Notes under the pieces: generated by a model
Seen by the model: only the letters and a program-made list of their open reading frames with translations
What the model was told of the DNA's origin: nothing
The model's database searches: none
Shown here: one piece after another, positions 54,130 through 64,000 of the stretch
Layout of the letters: each line of letters opens with the position of its first letter
How positions within the stretch are numbered: position 1 is the stretch's first letter
Translations under genes and position numbers: made by a program
Origin: Durusdinium trenchii
Lineage: Eukaryota > Sar > Dinophyceae > Suessiales > Symbiodiniaceae
Direction: 5' to 3'
DNA length: 64,000 bases
Assembly: GCA_963970005.1 (NCBI GenBank)
Contig: CAXAMN010001414.1
Span: forward strand, 414,431 to 478,430

Positions 54130-54330
54130 TTGATTCATTGCTGCAAGACTAGCAATATAGCCGCATATGCGTGCCAGGGGGTGCTTATCTTGGCGCCAGA
54201 CATTTGCTTGTAATCCTGGCATCGAAACTGCTGGTGGCATCATGGCATCGAAATTGACCATGAAACCAGAGATCACGCTCGAGCCACTCGGATCATAGAA
54301 TGTCAGCTGCAGCATCATCAGTCTACATGA
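54130..54330 (-). CDS. Candidate exon, unidentified protein
   Basis: The - strand frame reads LQLTFYDPSGSSVISGFMVN then FDAMMPPAVSMPGLQANVW and stays open for 127 codons. Composition is protein-like. No family, and no splice borders fixed. The + strand here gives no better reading. Confidence 0.28.
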
Positions 54331-54335
54331 ACCCA

Positions 54336-54415
54336 CCAGCACCACCCAAGGGGTGGTTATTAGATGGAAATAGATCTTCAGGGGGGTCAATAAACAACCC
54401 TTTGGGTGGTGCTGG
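54336..54415. repeat. Palindromic repeat E (MITE-like hairpin)
   Basis: Left arm CCAGCACCACCCAAGGGGTG then GTT (54336-54358); right arm AACAACCCTTTGGGTGGTGC then TGG (54393-54415). Arms match at 21 of 23 positions. The right arm ends five bases before a candidate exon at 54421. Confidence 0.72.
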
Positions 54416-54420
54416 CACAG

Positions 54421-54533
54421 ATCGAGTACTTGGACGAAGCCTTCAAAGCTTCACATGAAATGCAACAAACGGATCGAAGCATCGAGATAAATCTTCTGCA
54501 AAGGCGCCAAGAGGTCAGCATGGTTGACAGATA
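54421..54533 (+). CDS. Candidate terminal exon, helical protein
   Basis: After GGCACAG the + strand frame reads IEYLDEAFKASHEMQQTDRS then IEINLLQRRQEVSMVDR and a TAG stop. The heptad-like Leu/Ile pattern suggests a helix or coiled coil. No family is recognised. Confidence 0.38.
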
Positions 54534-55239
54534 GTAACGAATAATAGTAGAATGGTCAACCGAAAAGCGAACAACAATCCATCCATGCCCACACACACCT
54601 TGAGAGTGTTCCTTGTTCCTTTCATAGAGTTGTTTGTTTTGAGTTTGTTATCCACACGAATGGAGAATGGCCCCAAATCTGGTGATTCTCCCCAGCCTCA
54701 TCAGCAGTTCGGCCTCATCAGCAATTTACATCTACAAATTGACTCAACGTGTTTCGCTGTTTTACTAGCAATAGCTCCTGGTGTTTGCTTATAAATGAAT
54801 TCACGTGAATTATGTGTTTTTTCCGGCTCAATCCATTAAAATCCCAAGTACCCTTTTGGTGAACACTATGCGAAGGATGTTTCTCCTGGTTCCTCAAGGA
54901 CAGGGTCCTGCACATCCGACCTGCCCATTCCGACCTGCGCCTCCAGGTACCGCCGGTGCTGTGGCCCTCTTTGGGGCGACAGGCGAGGTGCCGAGTCCTG
55001 GTCCCGATCATGTGAGAATCAGTTTGAGCATTCTATAGCCAGAATGACCAGGATGTTGAGACTCCAGGAAGAGTGATTTGGACATGATTTCGACTCTTCC
55101 GTTTCTTCCCTTTCGACTTTTCGACCATTCAGGGTCTTAGGGCAGGTGACCAACCTCACAGTAGCCATTCTGTGCCATCAGGCATTTGGTTTCAGATATA
55201 TGTTCAACCTGTACTTGGGATGATTTTCACCCACTGACT

Positions 55240-55800
55240 CATATATGTTTCGTCACATGAAACCACCAGATTCCATGTGCCATCCGATGCAACCACCATT
55301 TCGCCTTGCCATCCTCCAGGTGCCGGCATGACGGGCTGGAAGATGTCACATCGCTGGGGGGACCTGGAGGCGCGGCCCTGAGACGATCTGCCCCCGTTTC
55401 TCGGTCGTGCGGTGTGTCGTTCCTCGGTTCCAGTTGGGTGGTGACCCTGTTTGGGGCTCCTGGCCCACCTTCGTTGTTCGATGGGCCAGGGGTGCCAGGG
55501 GGGTCGAATACCAGCGGTCACCTGAGGAGATGGGACAGCCCTAGGGTGAGATCAGAGGAAGCTCTTGGGAGCTGGGAAATGAATGGCACGCCCAGCATTC
55601 CCAACATCCAGCCCTGGGCTGGCTGCAGAGCTATCCAATCAACAATGCAGCTATCGAACTCCGAAAGCATGGAGAGATACTGCTGCTTTTCTGACAAGTG
55701 TATGCCAAAGCCCCTGATGGAACAAGCCAAGCATGTGCCTTCAGAGCTGAAACCCTGATCGTAGTTTGATGTAGTTTGATACCCTGAGGCAATCCCGCAG
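55240..55800 (-). CDS. Candidate exons, unidentified protein
   Basis: Two - strand stretches look coding: about 55750-55520 (HLSEKQQYLSMLSEFDSCIV then DWIALQPAQGWMLGMLGVPF) and about 55345-55205 (GWQGEMVVASDGTWNLVVSC, then a stop). The frames differ, so an intron would be needed. No family is recognised. Confidence 0.28.
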
Positions 55801-55823
55801 CTTAGCTGGGCATGAGTAATCAT

Positions 55824-57232
55824 ACAATTGGCCGAGTGTCAGGGCAGGTGCGAACAAATAGTTTCTTGTACCAATACATGGTTCGTTTGACTCGCATGAA
55901 GTTGTATTTTTGGGTTGGATTCTTGCTCTGTTTATCCACACCTGCTCACAGATGACTGCTTGTGTGGTTTCAAAGGGTTAGATCCTCAGAAAGCTTTTTG
56001 ATTGTTGGCGGAAGTAGGGCAACTGCCGCAACTTGCCTTGTGTGAGGGCAGCAATACCGCTGTAATGCGCCGAAATCAGTTAGCGAGTGGTCACTCCATA
56101 GTTCGTTCCGGAAACGGCCATGTAACCAGAACGGACGCAGAAAGTGCCTGGAGAATGAGGTGAAGAGTTTGTGAAGGACAATGCTCCCCCTAATGTAGAG
56201 ACTTGACTCCTTTGATTAATAAACCCATATGAAGATGATGAAGAGGTTCTTCAATCCAAAGGTGGGCGCGTCCGACTACTGACGGTCCGCAAGTGCGTGC
56301 ATCCAAAGGTGGGGGGTTATTAATGATGAGCCTATACATTACAAAACCAGAGGTGACATGTCGGCTTTTTGCGCCAGGAGTTCGAGTTCCAGCCCTTGGA
56401 GAACAGCCAGAGGCCGGGCAGATGCTTTAGTGAGAGTGCCTAGCTGCCTGCCTATAGCTATGACGACCCCGGTTGAGCCATATCCACGCCTTTGGAGGCA
56501 AGCATAGGCCATTGTCTACAAGTACGTCAAACGTAGTCATTGACTTGGACATGTCTATGATGACTCCTCTTCCTTGAAGCTGTGAATCAGCCTGGTACTG
56601 ATGACTGTTGCTGAAGGCCAGGCCTGACTTTTGAACTCCGTGCCACGCCCTCCAAACACCTCAGTCACCTGAGACCAACGGCGCGTGCGCTCTCGCTGCG
56701 CACAGCGAGACCCGGAGAGGCTGGTCCAAGAGAAAGTGGAGGTCGAAGACCAGGCGGAGCGGTGACGGCGGAGCGGTGACCCGGCGGTGGCAACGGAAAG
56801 TTCCTTGTTGCTTCGAGTGTGTGGCTCGCAGTGGCTAAGGTAGGCTTGGAAGAAGGGTTTTGCACAGTGGACTGGTCAGAACTGGTTGGGACCTTGGACT
56901 TTGGAAGCAGGTTATACGTCGGGACCCCGAAGTCGTGGCAGGTGGTACTCATTGCCATCATGTCGCACAAGTTTGGTTGAGATCCCAGGGATACAACCTA
57001 CGATTGACAGATGCAAGCCAGTGACTCAACCACTTTTTAATGAGACTTGGCCAGTCTTTTAGGACCTCGAAACAAATCCAGGGAAAACTAGCTATTGTGG
57101 CCTTCTATATAAGTATTTGTGGATAGTTTGTCCCACATGTAGTTAATATGCAGTTCATGCTGTCCGCGCAGTACCCTCTTCACTCCTCTTTTGCGTTGGG
57201 TCCAAGCGCATACTGCTTCCTTCTATCTGCAG
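55824..57232. other. Region without a recognised gene
   Basis: Between 55950 and 56660 there is hardly an open frame over 60 codons on either strand. A GC-rich stretch at 56680-56800 has open frames without domains. No RNA gene or repeat was recognised. Confidence 0.4.
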
Positions 57233-57868
57233 GCCGCAATCACAGCCTTGGATGAAGCAACACGCAGCAACGTGGGGGCCGCAGCACCATTGGGCCAGAC
57301 CACTTGGCAGGATGACCTTCATCCATTCTAGGTATGTATGGTTCTTCGGAGGTGGTGTCTCAGTGGTTCCAACTGAGCTGCTTCCAAGTTTGAGCTGCTT
57401 CCAAGTCTTTTCAATTTTGGTTGAACATGTCAGTCTTGAAGTGCATGAGGCTTGCTATACCACAAAGCACTAGACTATAGGTGCAATTTGCTATTACCCT
57501 ACAAGAACCGCTATGACCAAACTCACTTTGACATGACCCGCGCATGACCCCAAAACAGCAATACAACAACGATCCTGTGCCCCCAAAAGGTCGATGCGAA
57601 ACGCGACAATTCTATTTCGAAGCATCACAATCGATGCAAGGTTGTGACCCTTTCCAGCAACCTGAGTGTGAGCCGAGCAGGTGAAGACCCACCGAGCCGA
57701 GCCCAGAGCCTGCCCAGGCAGGCGTGCTCAAAGAGGATGCTGCGATCCCCTTGGCCAACGGCGGCCTGCATGCCCTCCGCAAAGGCGGCGGCTCCTTTTG
57801 GACGACGCTGGACTCGGCCGACTGCGTGGGGAGTGAAGAGTTGGATGACCAAGGGGCCAGAGACAACG
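57233..57868 (+). CDS. Candidate exon pair upstream of the nuclease-like gene
   Basis: Exon 57233-57310 (AAITALDEATRSNVGAAAPL then GQTTWQ) begins after CTGCAG|G and would end at a GA donor. It joins in phase to 57718-57868 (AGVLKEDAAIPLANGGLHAL, then SFWTTLDSADCVGSEELDD), which begins after CCCAG|G. The GA donor and AG|G acceptors match the rules seen in the reductase gene. No family is recognised. These could be 5' exons of the gene at 58.0-59.2 kb. Confidence 0.35.
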
Positions 57869-58015
57869 TAGATACAACATGGTTGACGTGCATGGATGTA
57901 GGGCTTGGGAATTCTTATTGACATAATTTGACATGTTTGGACATGTTTAAGATGCAAACACCTGGGTGCAATCGGTGATCGAGATGCACGTCAACCAAAA
58001 CTGACTCTTGTCAAA

Positions 58016-59230
58016 ATGTCAGCAAGCCTTGGCTCAAAACTGCCCTCGAGCATGATACATTGGGCCAGCACATGCTGGAATATCACCTGTGTTTTGGCCA
58101 GGCCAGGCCTGCGATGTGCTACCATCATCCCGTTGTTTTCTTTGGATGTGTCCAGAGATGTGGGGAAGCCATCAGTCACTGCAGCTGCCTATGCCGACTG
58201 TCCACTCAACGGCATCACTCCGCAACTCCGGGGTTGTGTGCTGGAAACTGTTGCTCGACGTACAATGGAAATGCTGTATTCCTATTCGGTCATTAAGGAC
58301 CCAATTCCAGGGCAGAGGTGCAACGGAGGTAGGCGTAGCCTTTGGGTTGCCGAGTATGACTGGCTTCATGATGACAGACGAGTGCAGTGCAAGTCGGCTC
58401 AAATGTATTTCGGCGAAGCTGAGTGCAAGTGGAGGGTCCATTTTTGCGGGATCAAACTATCATTGTTTGATGATTTGATATTAGTATTGTACAGCCCTTC
58501 TGGCCTAAGTTTGTTCAAACATGCCGGCAAGACAAGGCTGTCATCAAATGGCGTGAGAACAAGTCATGGTGGACACAGGTTGCACATTCAAAGCCAAACA
58601 AGTGATTGGAGAGAGGCCGAAGATGTGTGTTTCAAGAAGCTACATTTGTCCGGTGAATTCATCACCTCGCTGAAGACTTCCGATCAGCTGGTTCTTCAAG
58701 CATTAGAGGAGCGCACTCAGGCAATTTCTTTCAAATTGCAGCGCGAAGCTTATGCGCAGCACCCGTTGAACTCTATGACTCCAGCAGCACGGGGTCTGTT
58801 CTTGCAGCGTGTGGTGCAGGAAGCAGATGTACTTTGTCATCCTGGCACGGGAGATGCCAGTTCAACTGCTACAGGTTCATCATGTGACTGGATTCGAGAT
58901 GGCTTGCGCGTCGAGTGCAAATCCGCCCGGCTCAGCTGGTCTCAGGCTAGCTGGACATGCGTGTTTCAAGGGATCAAATTTGAAAAGTTAGATGTTTTGT
59001 ATTTGGCTTTGGACACCCCACATGCACTTCATATTTTTAGATTCGGAGGGTCCAAGTGGGTCCACTCAACTGGGCTGATGGAAGCAGCTTGTGGGAAGAA
59101 TATTCAATTGCATGGCCCTCGGCAGGAAAAGAACTTGGATGTTGCAGTGGAAGTGATTTGCCAGAAGCTTGTGAGCACGGGCAGTCAGCAAGTAGCCTCT
59201 GTGGTGTGGCAAAGCCTTGGCACCGATTAA
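58016..59230 (+). CDS. Tandem PD-(D/E)xK-nuclease-like protein
   Basis: A 404-codon + strand frame has two copies of one domain, residues about 57-209 and 244-384. Each copy has A-Y-A-x2-P-L-N, then D-W, then R-V-x-C-K-S-A, then F-x-G-I-K and a hydrophobic strand, ending with H-I/L-x-Q/G. In copy 2 the residues D291, E300 and K302 (CDWIRDGLRVECKSARL) fit the PD-(D/E)xK nuclease active site. In copy 1 the Glu is Gln (D115, Q124, K126; YDWLHDDRRVQCKSAQ), so copy 1 may be inactive. From memory, similar domains recur in dinoflagellate proteins of unknown role. Residues 1-56 lack coding character and may be untranslated or intronic, so the start is uncertain. There are no frame breaks. What it cuts, if anything, is unknown. 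Confidence 0.7.
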   Translation: MSASLGSKLPSSMIHWASTCWNITCVLARPGLRCATIIPLFSLDVSRDVGKPSVTAAAYADCPLNGITPQLRGCVLETVARRTMEMLYSYSVIKDPIPGQRCNGGRRSLWVAEYDWLHDDRRVQCKSAQMYFGEAECKWRVHFCGIKLSLFDDLILVLYSPSGLSLFKHAGKTRLSSNGVRTSHGGHRLHIQSQTSDWREAEDVCFKKLHLSGEFITSLKTSDQLVLQALEERTQAISFKLQREAYAQHPLNSMTPAARGLFLQRVVQEADVLCHPGTGDASSTATGSSCDWIRDGLRVECKSARLSWSQASWTCVFQGIKFEKLDVLYLALDTPHALHIFRFGGSKWVHSTGLMEAACGKNIQLHGPRQEKNLDVAVEVICQKLVSTGSQQVASVVWQSLGTD

Positions 59231-60600
59231 CTCTAGAAGCCATCCAGAAGCCAGAATCATTGCAGCATGAAGGCCTCTTTCAGGAACCAGCAAGCATGTG
59301 GGAAGTCTTTGCACCATTTGTTTGCAATGATATCCGAGCTAAGGGGAACTGGATTTTATATTGTCGTGTGTTGGCTGACTGGTTTGGAAATGCTGCCTGG
59401 AACACTTTTCCAGAAATGGCAGTGGCCTTTTGTATGAATCCTGGACATTGGGGCTGCTCTGTGGACCTTATCGAACTGGGCTGCAATTCGCAGGGATGCC
59501 AGACCAGCTGAGTCTACCGTCTTTGGTCTTGAGAATGCAATTTTAATGTTGTTTTTCAGAGTGCATTGGTAGTCCTTGAGGTTCAAGTTCAAGCTTCAAA
59601 TTGCTTGCGCCCATACATGACTGGTGTATGTGGGACAGCCTTCGCCCTGATTGAGCACAATCTGACTCATTGTATTGAGTAATGGAGTTCAATGTGCGTC
59701 AGATTTTTCGTGTGCAAGCCAGGCCCAGAACCATGGACATGGACCTGTAAAAAGGCTCAATTCCTCTACAAAAGCCTGTGCAAACTGGTGGTTTGGGTTT
59801 GTTGGGCCACTGGTGTGGACGCCTAGCCGCCTAGAAGCTGATAAATGTTTGCTCCATCAAAAAGGAGATTCGATTTTTTTAGATGACGATCAAAGCCAAT
59901 GGACTCTCAAGCTGCACCCTCCGGTCTCCTTTGGTTTGTCAGGGGTGGCAGGTTCCAAGGTCCAGGATGATAAGATCCCTGCAAGACATATGGAGAAAAC
60001 GGAGAAAAACATATTTTGAACTAGGGAAGTTTATGGATAAAGACGTATGGAGATCCAAAGTGCCCTATACTCGCGGGAACTCGGCTGTCAGGTAGCGAGC
60101 TGATCCGTGGGCTGCTCAGAGCAGTGGACGCTGTCGGATCACACGAGTGGTAGACTGGAAATGAACGGATCTATGTACTCCTGTTGTTGAGACCTTCACT
60201 GCACGTGTCATTGTAGTGATGAGGTTCCAACATTGGCGGTTCCTTGGCAGCTTGACCTGGTGCCCCATGTTCCCCATGTTCACTGTCTTCAGCACCATTG
60301 GTTGGTTTGGACAAACAATGTGATCATCGGTATATGCATGTCCTTCCCCTCGCTTAGATGGTGCACACTATTTTTCTTCAACTGCAGGTTTTTCTCGGTT
60401 CCCGCCCGTGCACCTAAACCAAGAAGTGTCACAAATGACTCAGACCATCTGAGGACGTCAAACCTGCCCACGCGAGAAGCCAAAGGCTCAGGGCTTGCTT
60501 GCCATGGTGGTGTGGAGAAATCCTGTGGGATGGTGGCAGTGTTGGGCTTTCAACTATTAACGTACCTCACTTGAGAGGTGGTTGCACCATGTTTTACTCT
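59231..60600. other. Region without a recognised gene
   Basis: This probably includes the 3' end of the nuclease-like gene's transcript. The open frames at 59281-59511 overlap in two orientations and show no domain. Nothing else was recognised. Confidence 0.35.
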
Positions 60601-60604
60601 GCAT

Positions 60605-61000
60605 GGGCATGCCAATCTCAATGTACCCTGGTCCAGCTGCCCCGTTGGACCAGTATGCGTTCGGGGTTTTGTTCCACAAGAATCCAAGAATCTTCAAACT
60701 TATCCACTTGTTACGAGTGTTCCGCTTTCGTTTGCTTTCAAGATGTGTCTTTAACATTGACGAACCGCAACGGCTGGGCTATGTCATTCTTCAATCTGTT
60801 TGTGTATGTGTATTGGCGGGGTGGGGTGGCCGATTTATTACCCAAATGCCACACCGGTCCTCATCGTTTGCGGCTTCTCGTTGTTCCACTCGTCGTTTTC
60901 GACTTCATGCTGAGCCTCGCGCCGCTGAGTTCCGACGCGCTGACGGTGTGCTACGAGTTTCAGCATGCTGTGGATCAGGTTGGAACAGCTGAGGGTGGCG
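60605..61000 (+). CDS. Candidate exons with a voltage-sensor-like helix
   Basis: The + strand frame at about 60605-60740 contains YAFGVLFHKNPRIFKLIHLL then RVFRFRLLSR, in which Lys/His/Arg recur about every third residue among hydrophobic ones, as in the S4 segment of voltage-gated ion channels. A second stretch in another frame (about 60860-60990; RLRLLVVPLVVFDFMLSLAP, then SDALTVCYEFQHAVDQV) also reads as coding. The pairing is unproven and no pore motif was seen, so the channel idea is tentative. Confidence 0.28.
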
Positions 61001-61049
61001 GAAGTCTGGGCTCCTAAAGTCAAGGTTCCAGAAATCTACTTCACTGGAA

Positions 61050-61135
61050 AAGCTAACCTGGACCCTGAAAAGCACTCGGTTTGTAGAGGAAAACAGTCTT
61101 TCGGGCGTGCCATTCTCAGGGTCCATGTTAGTTTT
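61050..61135. repeat. Palindromic repeat family C, copy 2 (hairpin)
   Basis: Left arm GCTAACCTGGACCCTGAAAA (61052-61071); right arm TCTCAGGGTCCATGTTAG (61114-61131), inverse to each other with few mismatches. The core is shared with 2478-2508. Confidence 0.6.
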
Positions 61136-61349
61136 TCGGAGTGTAAAAAGTGGATTCTGTTAGGCGTTGCTGCTGCACCACCAGCTGAGCCTCTAAGTGT
61201 TTGATCCTTCAGGCTTACAGGCCTGCTCATTTTTTGATGAAGCATATAGGGAGGTTGGCAAGGAATTCTCTCAGTAAGCTGGTGCCTAGACCTGCTTGGA
61301 TCCTGCCGGAATGGACCTGAATTGCTTGCCTAGACCTGCTTGGTTGCCT

Positions 61350-61452
61350 GGTCGGAAAAAACACGTGCGGCGCGAAGGCGCGAAACGCGCGCGCAGGTGC
61401 AGCGCTCGGTGCACCTGGCGCTCTTCGTCTCGGGCTGGATCAAAGATCGGTG
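61350..61452 (+). CDS. Candidate terminal exon, basic protein
   Basis: The + strand frame reads KTRAARRRETRAQVQRSVHL then ALFVSGWIKDR and a TGA stop, with GC-rich third positions. No family is recognised. Other frames in this GC-rich stretch are also open, so confidence is low. Confidence 0.22.
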
Positions 61453-61499
61453 ACCTGGCTCCAGCGTCTCGTGGGGGCCGCGCATGCGGAGTGTTTAGC

Positions 61500-62918
61500 A
61501 AGCCGCGCAGAGCATGGGAGAAACCCCAAGAAGATGAGTTGTTGTGAGTTGTTGGTCTATTTCCCCTTTGCCAGGGGGTCGAACTGAGAGGTCTCCCTGT
61601 TTTATTGCACATCCATGCGACGGACGTGTTACAAGATGTTCAACGCTTTGTAGCCACCACGACAGACCTAGCGACCCGTAGTAGGGGAGGATGTGGGTTG
61701 AAAAGTTTTTTTTGTTTAGATTCTGGTTTCGGTGCTTGACCTGCTCCTGCTTCACAGCATCAATTGGAAGACAATACGCAAGCATATTGTACATAAGCAT
61801 GTTATGATTGCCACATTGCTCACTAAGCCGCCCTTTTCCGGCAAATATCGCGGACACATATGGAAACCTATATACTGGTATCTACAGGATTCACCAGGTG
61901 ACACATGTGACATCTACATTCGCCCAGCCCAAAGCTGTGTTTCTTCTCGGGCTATATACAAGCTACAACTTCCAACATGAGCCACCCCACACCTACCCGA
62001 TGGTTCGTTGTTTTTTTTGGGGGGGGCGGAGTGGGGGTTGTTATGGGTTCTTTAATCTGAAAGTAAAGTATCTAAAGGTGTGTTAAACCATGTGGGGGTG
62101 TGGTTTGGTGTGGTTTAAGTGTATGTTTCAAACATATTTTTGACCAGTGATGATTCATCCTGTTGAAACCACCAACGGTGCCATTCATGCTATATGATGC
62201 TATATGTGTTTTTGATTTTAAGATCCTCATCAAGACCACCCTGATGTCTGACCGTGACCACCGTGACCAGCATTCTGACAACCACCCAAACCAAGTCCTC
62301 CAAGCGTCCTCTCCGGTCAGGTCCGACTTCCGAGGGCCCTGGGTGGACGCAGCGAAGGTCTTCTTCCCCCACAGTGGGCACCTGGCGCGGTGTGGGTCCC
62401 GCGGTGCGCGCGGGTGTGGACGTGGAGAGTCGTTGGGAGTGTGTCGTTGGCACTTCTTGGGATAGATGAGGGAGGAAGGACGGAGAGTCTGGGGCACTTA
62501 AGCCTTTTGCTGAGGAGGTGGGGGTGGCATGTTTTGAGGTTGCCTGCTATAGGGCGGGAGTAGGTAGTGCAGACCCCGCTGGTGACGCCATTCATTATTT
62601 AATTGATGCTTGGAACTTGGACGTCTATTGGATGTTTCCTGGAAACACTGGCTGTACATACTACAACTGCATCAAGATCCATTGGGACTATGACCATCAG
62701 TGTCTATCACATTCTACCAACTTTCACTGGACAATTTTATGATTGGACCCTCATATTCTGACTGGTGCTTAGTATGGAATGCGGGAATGGATCCAAAGGA
62801 ATTGGGGGCTCATTCCCTCATTCTCTACGAGTCGCACCAGTCAGTATTTTGTGCGTGTTTGAAGGTCCTTTTCAGCGACCGGCACTCGCACGCCGCCGGT
62901 GCCCCCCGTTCTGCCGGC
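61500..62918. other. Region without a recognised gene
   Basis: Short open frames without domains lie on both strands. A G-run (GGGGGGCGGAGTGGGG) is at about 62018-62036. Nothing else was recognised. Confidence 0.35.
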
Positions 62919-63074
62919 ATGGCTTCTTCTCGCCGTTCTTCGTCCGTGTGGAAGCTGTCTCCGGAGGCCTTGCAATGGGAGACCCAGGAGCTGCTCGATG
63001 TCAGCGGCGTGTCGGGGGCGCCCGCCCGGGACAACGAGCAACGACTGGGCGAGACGCGTCGAGCGGCCGTTTGA
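62919..63074 (+). CDS. Candidate small gene or exon
   Basis: From ATG 62919 the frame reads MASSRRSSSVWKLSPEALQW then ETQELLDVSGVSGAPARDNE and ends QRLGETRRAAV with TGA at 63072-63074. It has a Ser/Arg-rich start, an acidic middle, and GC-rich third positions. No family is recognised. It could be a complete 51-residue protein or a terminal exon. Confidence 0.35.
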   Translation: MASSRRSSSVWKLSPEALQWETQELLDVSGVSGAPARDNEQRLGETRRAAV

Positions 63075-63190
63075 GACGTGTTGCTGTTTTCGTATTTGTT
63101 GTTTGGTTGGTTGGTTGTCTTTTTTGTAGTGTCTTGGTTTTGTGATGCATTCTGCAGAAGAATCCGGAGTGTTCCCACAAAATCCCTGAT

Positions 63191-63420
63191 GTGTTTAGTT
63201 TTGTCTCTGACTCATCCCAGGTCTTTGGTGTTCTTAGCGCCGGCTTAGCGATCGGCTTCGTGAGAATCAATGCTCCAAGGTTTGGCCAAATGATCACGCA
63301 AGAGCTGGCATCCAGTACTGTGCCCATCTCAGCCGGTCCAGCGGTGGAAAGTGCTAGCGCTGGAGTGGGCCCGTGGAGTCCAGAATTCCCACTGTTAAAC
63401 TTGGTAAGTAGCTATTTCTG
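63191..63420 (+). CDS. Candidate exon, unidentified protein
   Basis: The + strand frame reads SQVFGVLSAGLAIGFVRINA then PRFGQMITQELASSTVPISA, Ala/Gly/Ser-rich with a hydrophobic start, up to a possible GT donor near 63402 (AACTTG|GTAAGT). No family is recognised. Confidence 0.28.
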
Positions 63421-63930
63421 TATTTTTAGCATTCAATCAGTCGTTGTAGATCCGTTCCTCCAGCTGCTGGTCCACTTTCTTCCCAACACATATCCTCAAA
63501 ATGCTCGAATGGTATGTGCTCACCATAGTCAACAGACAGAACAAAAATCCACGTGTTGTTCTCTTCTTCATGGTTCATTTGGGTGATTGGTGTCCTTTTC
63601 TCACTGGTGCTTCGTAGGGAATAAGATGGAAGAACGGAATGAGATCCCAAACATCTTCCCTACTGAGTTACGTATAACCCATTCCCTATTATTATCCGTA
63701 TCCCTGCTATATAATCACAAGTCAGTTCCTCATGAAACCACCCCACCAGGTTTGTTCTCATGGACCGAGGCTTCCTTTTGGTCGGGAAGCCTCAGAGACC
63801 GACCACCGACGACCGCGTGGCGCAGCGAGTCGTGGGAGACCCCTACTGGTCTCCCCAAAGCACCGCACAGATCCCAAGTGGGTACGTTTCCAAGAGTTGC
63901 GGAGTGGTGTGAAATTTATGTCCGAAACTT

Positions 63931-63938
63931 GAAAGAGA

Positions 63939-63969
<31 letters not shown>
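63931..63969. repeat. GA microsatellite
   Basis: A (GA)n run with one TA interruption, near the window end. Confidence 0.9.
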
Positions 63970-64000
63970 TTAGAGAAGCAAAAAAAAGAGAGCCTGAGCA

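Noticed and set aside
1-64000. CRISPR arrays, bacterial operons, ribosome-binding sites
   Set aside because: Tandem repeats here have no unique spacers, and the intron-rich genes show the DNA is eukaryotic nuclear.
1-64000. Dinoflagellate spliced-leader relics, tRNA and rRNA genes
   Set aside because: I looked for the CCATTTTGGCTCAAG-type leader end and for tRNA B-box motifs by eye and saw none. The scan was not exhaustive.

Overview
The window reads as nuclear DNA of a dinoflagellate, most likely a Symbiodiniaceae alga. The strongest reason is gene structure: the best-resolved gene (19.28-28.51 kb, + strand) has 13 exons whose 12 introns end in AG but start with GC (8), GT (2) or GA (2), and every exon after an intron begins with G. 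Other dinoflagellate-like traits are low gene density, long introns, abundant short palindromic repeats, a Ty1/copia element and a DNA cytosine methyltransferase.

Layout. 0-7.5 kb: sparse + strand exon candidates and dispersed repeats. 7.6-18.3 kb, - strand: a block of exons in three parts: a transposase-like protein (18.3-15.0 kb, resembling the DUF7869 type, with an in-frame TAG and a frameshift), a C5-cytosine DNA methyltransferase (14.75-13.66 kb, motifs I, II, IV, VI and VIII readable), and unidentified exons (13.5-7.6 kb) with further frame breaks. 10.9-11.6 kb holds tandem repeats around a 10-N gap. 19.28-28.51 kb, + strand: a complete-looking glutathionyl-hydroquinone reductase (Xi-class glutathione transferase), intact over all exons found; its N-terminus is not located. 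28.5-41.4 kb: mostly noncoding, with hairpin repeats and a few low-confidence exons.

41.43-49.62 kb: a full-length Ty1/copia retrotransposon with identical 91-bp LTRs, a perfect 5-bp target-site duplication (CTTCT), a primer site that looks complementary to the 5' half of initiator tRNA-Met, and Gag, protease, integrase, reverse transcriptase and RNase H. Its reading frame is broken by a -1 shift, a +1 shift and one TGA. 50.27-51.04 kb: a 13-bp satellite with a 10-N gap, followed by an array with a period near 52 bp. 52-64 kb: scattered + strand exons, a 404-residue protein with two PD-(D/E)xK-nuclease-like repeats (58.0-59.2 kb), and low-confidence exons including one with a voltage-sensor-like helix.

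The genes do not form one pathway. The reductase is a housekeeping or detoxification gene. The most striking association is a transposase-like gene directly upstream of a DNA methyltransferase on the same strand. Family assignments come from motif reading and memory; none was confirmed by database search.
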